Of a DNA stretch of 7,012 nt, positions 6,721 through 7,012 are shown piece by piece. The DNA is from Rhodoferax sp. (GTDB lineage Bacteria > Pseudomonadota > Gammaproteobacteria > Burkholderiales > Burkholderiaceae_C), in contig JAURGS010000130.1 of assembly GCA_030833685.1 (NCBI GenBank), positions 1 to 7,012 on the forward strand, given 5' to 3'. How positions within the stretch are numbered: the stretch's first letter is position 1; every line of letters starts with the position of its first letter. Below the pieces are notes generated by a model. That model ran no database searches. It had not been told where the DNA came from and worked only from the letters and a program-made list of their open reading frames with translations. The position numbers and the translations under genes were made by a program.

Positions 6721-7012
6721 TTACAAAATCCACTTGGCAGCCAACCAAGCTGCGCTCGCACTGTTGGGTGCCAAGACCATTCCAGCAGCCTGTAGGCGAG
6801 CCTCCTGCGCTGAGAGCACCTGAGGATCTGCTTCAGTGCCGCACACAAACCCGATCACTGCAAGTTCACGTCCAGCCTTGCGGGCCGACGCTTTCGCTTT
6901 CTGAATGGCTGCGCCCAAATCCTGGGCAGGATCTGCATGTGCCCCCCAGCCGATGACCACGTCTAGCAGCACCACGCGCACGGCCGGATCGTTGGCCTCT
7001 TGCAGCAGACGC
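6721..7012 (-). CDS. allF: FdrA-family protein, oxamate carbamoyltransferase subunit AllF, C-terminal end (partial)
   Basis: Only the last 96 codons are in the window; the gene enters from the right edge and ends at TAA (6721-6723). The sequence reads RLLQEANDPAVRVVLLDVVI, then GWGAHADPAQDL, ELAVIGFVCGTEADPQVLSA, and ends near SASAAWLAAKWIL. The LLDVV-G-GAH-DPA and VCGTEADPQ-L blocks are typical of the C-terminal succinyl-CoA-synthetase-like half of FdrA, whose E. coli member is about 555 residues. FdrA has been renamed AllF as a subunit of the oxamate carbamoyltransferase of allantoin catabolism. An internal GTG at 6981 could look like a start, but the conserved upstream frame RLLQEANDPA shows the gene continues past the edge. 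It is the most upstream gene visible; the promoter is outside the window. Confidence 0.9.
   Translation of the reverse strand, partial: RLLQEANDPAVRVVLLDVVIGWGAHADPAQDLGAAIQKAKASARKAGRELAVIGFVCGTEADPQVLSAQEARLQAAGMVLAPNSASAAWLAAKWIL

Noticed and set aside
6696..6848. Upstream extension of carbamate kinase to an ATG at 6848 (377 residues)
   Set aside because: The extra 51 residues overlap the conserved C-terminus of allF in another frame and are not kinase-like; the start at 6695 fits the family N-terminus.

Overview
The window looks like chromosome of a Gram-negative betaproteobacterium, most likely Burkholderiales and probably close to Comamonadaceae. This rests on moderately high GC, protein sequences typical of that group, and a FadR-type GntR regulator divergent from methylmalonyl-CoA mutase, an arrangement I associate with these bacteria. 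The genus is not determinable by eye.

Layout: (1) 1-887, minus strand: the N-terminal part of methylmalonyl-CoA mutase (propionate and odd-chain/branched catabolism). It runs off the left edge, and its last ~40 codons (1-119) stop resembling the mutase and look TPR-like, so the left end may be a rearrangement or assembly junction. (2) 888-1103: a divergent intergenic region with a perfect 16-bp palindrome and a phased pair of 12-bp near-repeats, the likely operator/promoter region. (3) 1104 (or 1044)-1772, plus strand: a GntR regulator with an FCD ligand domain. (4) 1773-1872: a short convergent gap with no convincing terminator. (5) 1873-7012, minus strand: a compact five-gene operon read right to left: allF C-terminus (fdrA family), allK (carbamate kinase), allH (DUF2877), allG (DUF1116) and an HpxW-like gamma-glutamyltransferase-fold amidohydrolase.

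The operon is the main interest. Together the genes can be read as a complete oxalurate-degrading module at the end of allantoin/purine catabolism. AllFGH (oxamate carbamoyltransferase) would convert oxalurate plus phosphate to oxamate plus carbamoyl phosphate. AllK would use the carbamoyl phosphate to make ATP, releasing ammonia and CO2. The HpxW-like enzyme would hydrolyse oxamate to oxalate plus ammonia. As I recall it, E. coli has the order fdrA-ylbE-ylbF-ybcF (allF-allG-allH-allK) and no adjacent oxamate hydrolase. Here the order is allF-allK-allH-allG-hpxW, with a 4-bp overlap and a 2-nt gap at the last two junctions. The enzyme family calls are strong; the substrate assignments are inferred from family and context.

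No RNA genes, CRISPR arrays, insertion sequences or origins were seen.
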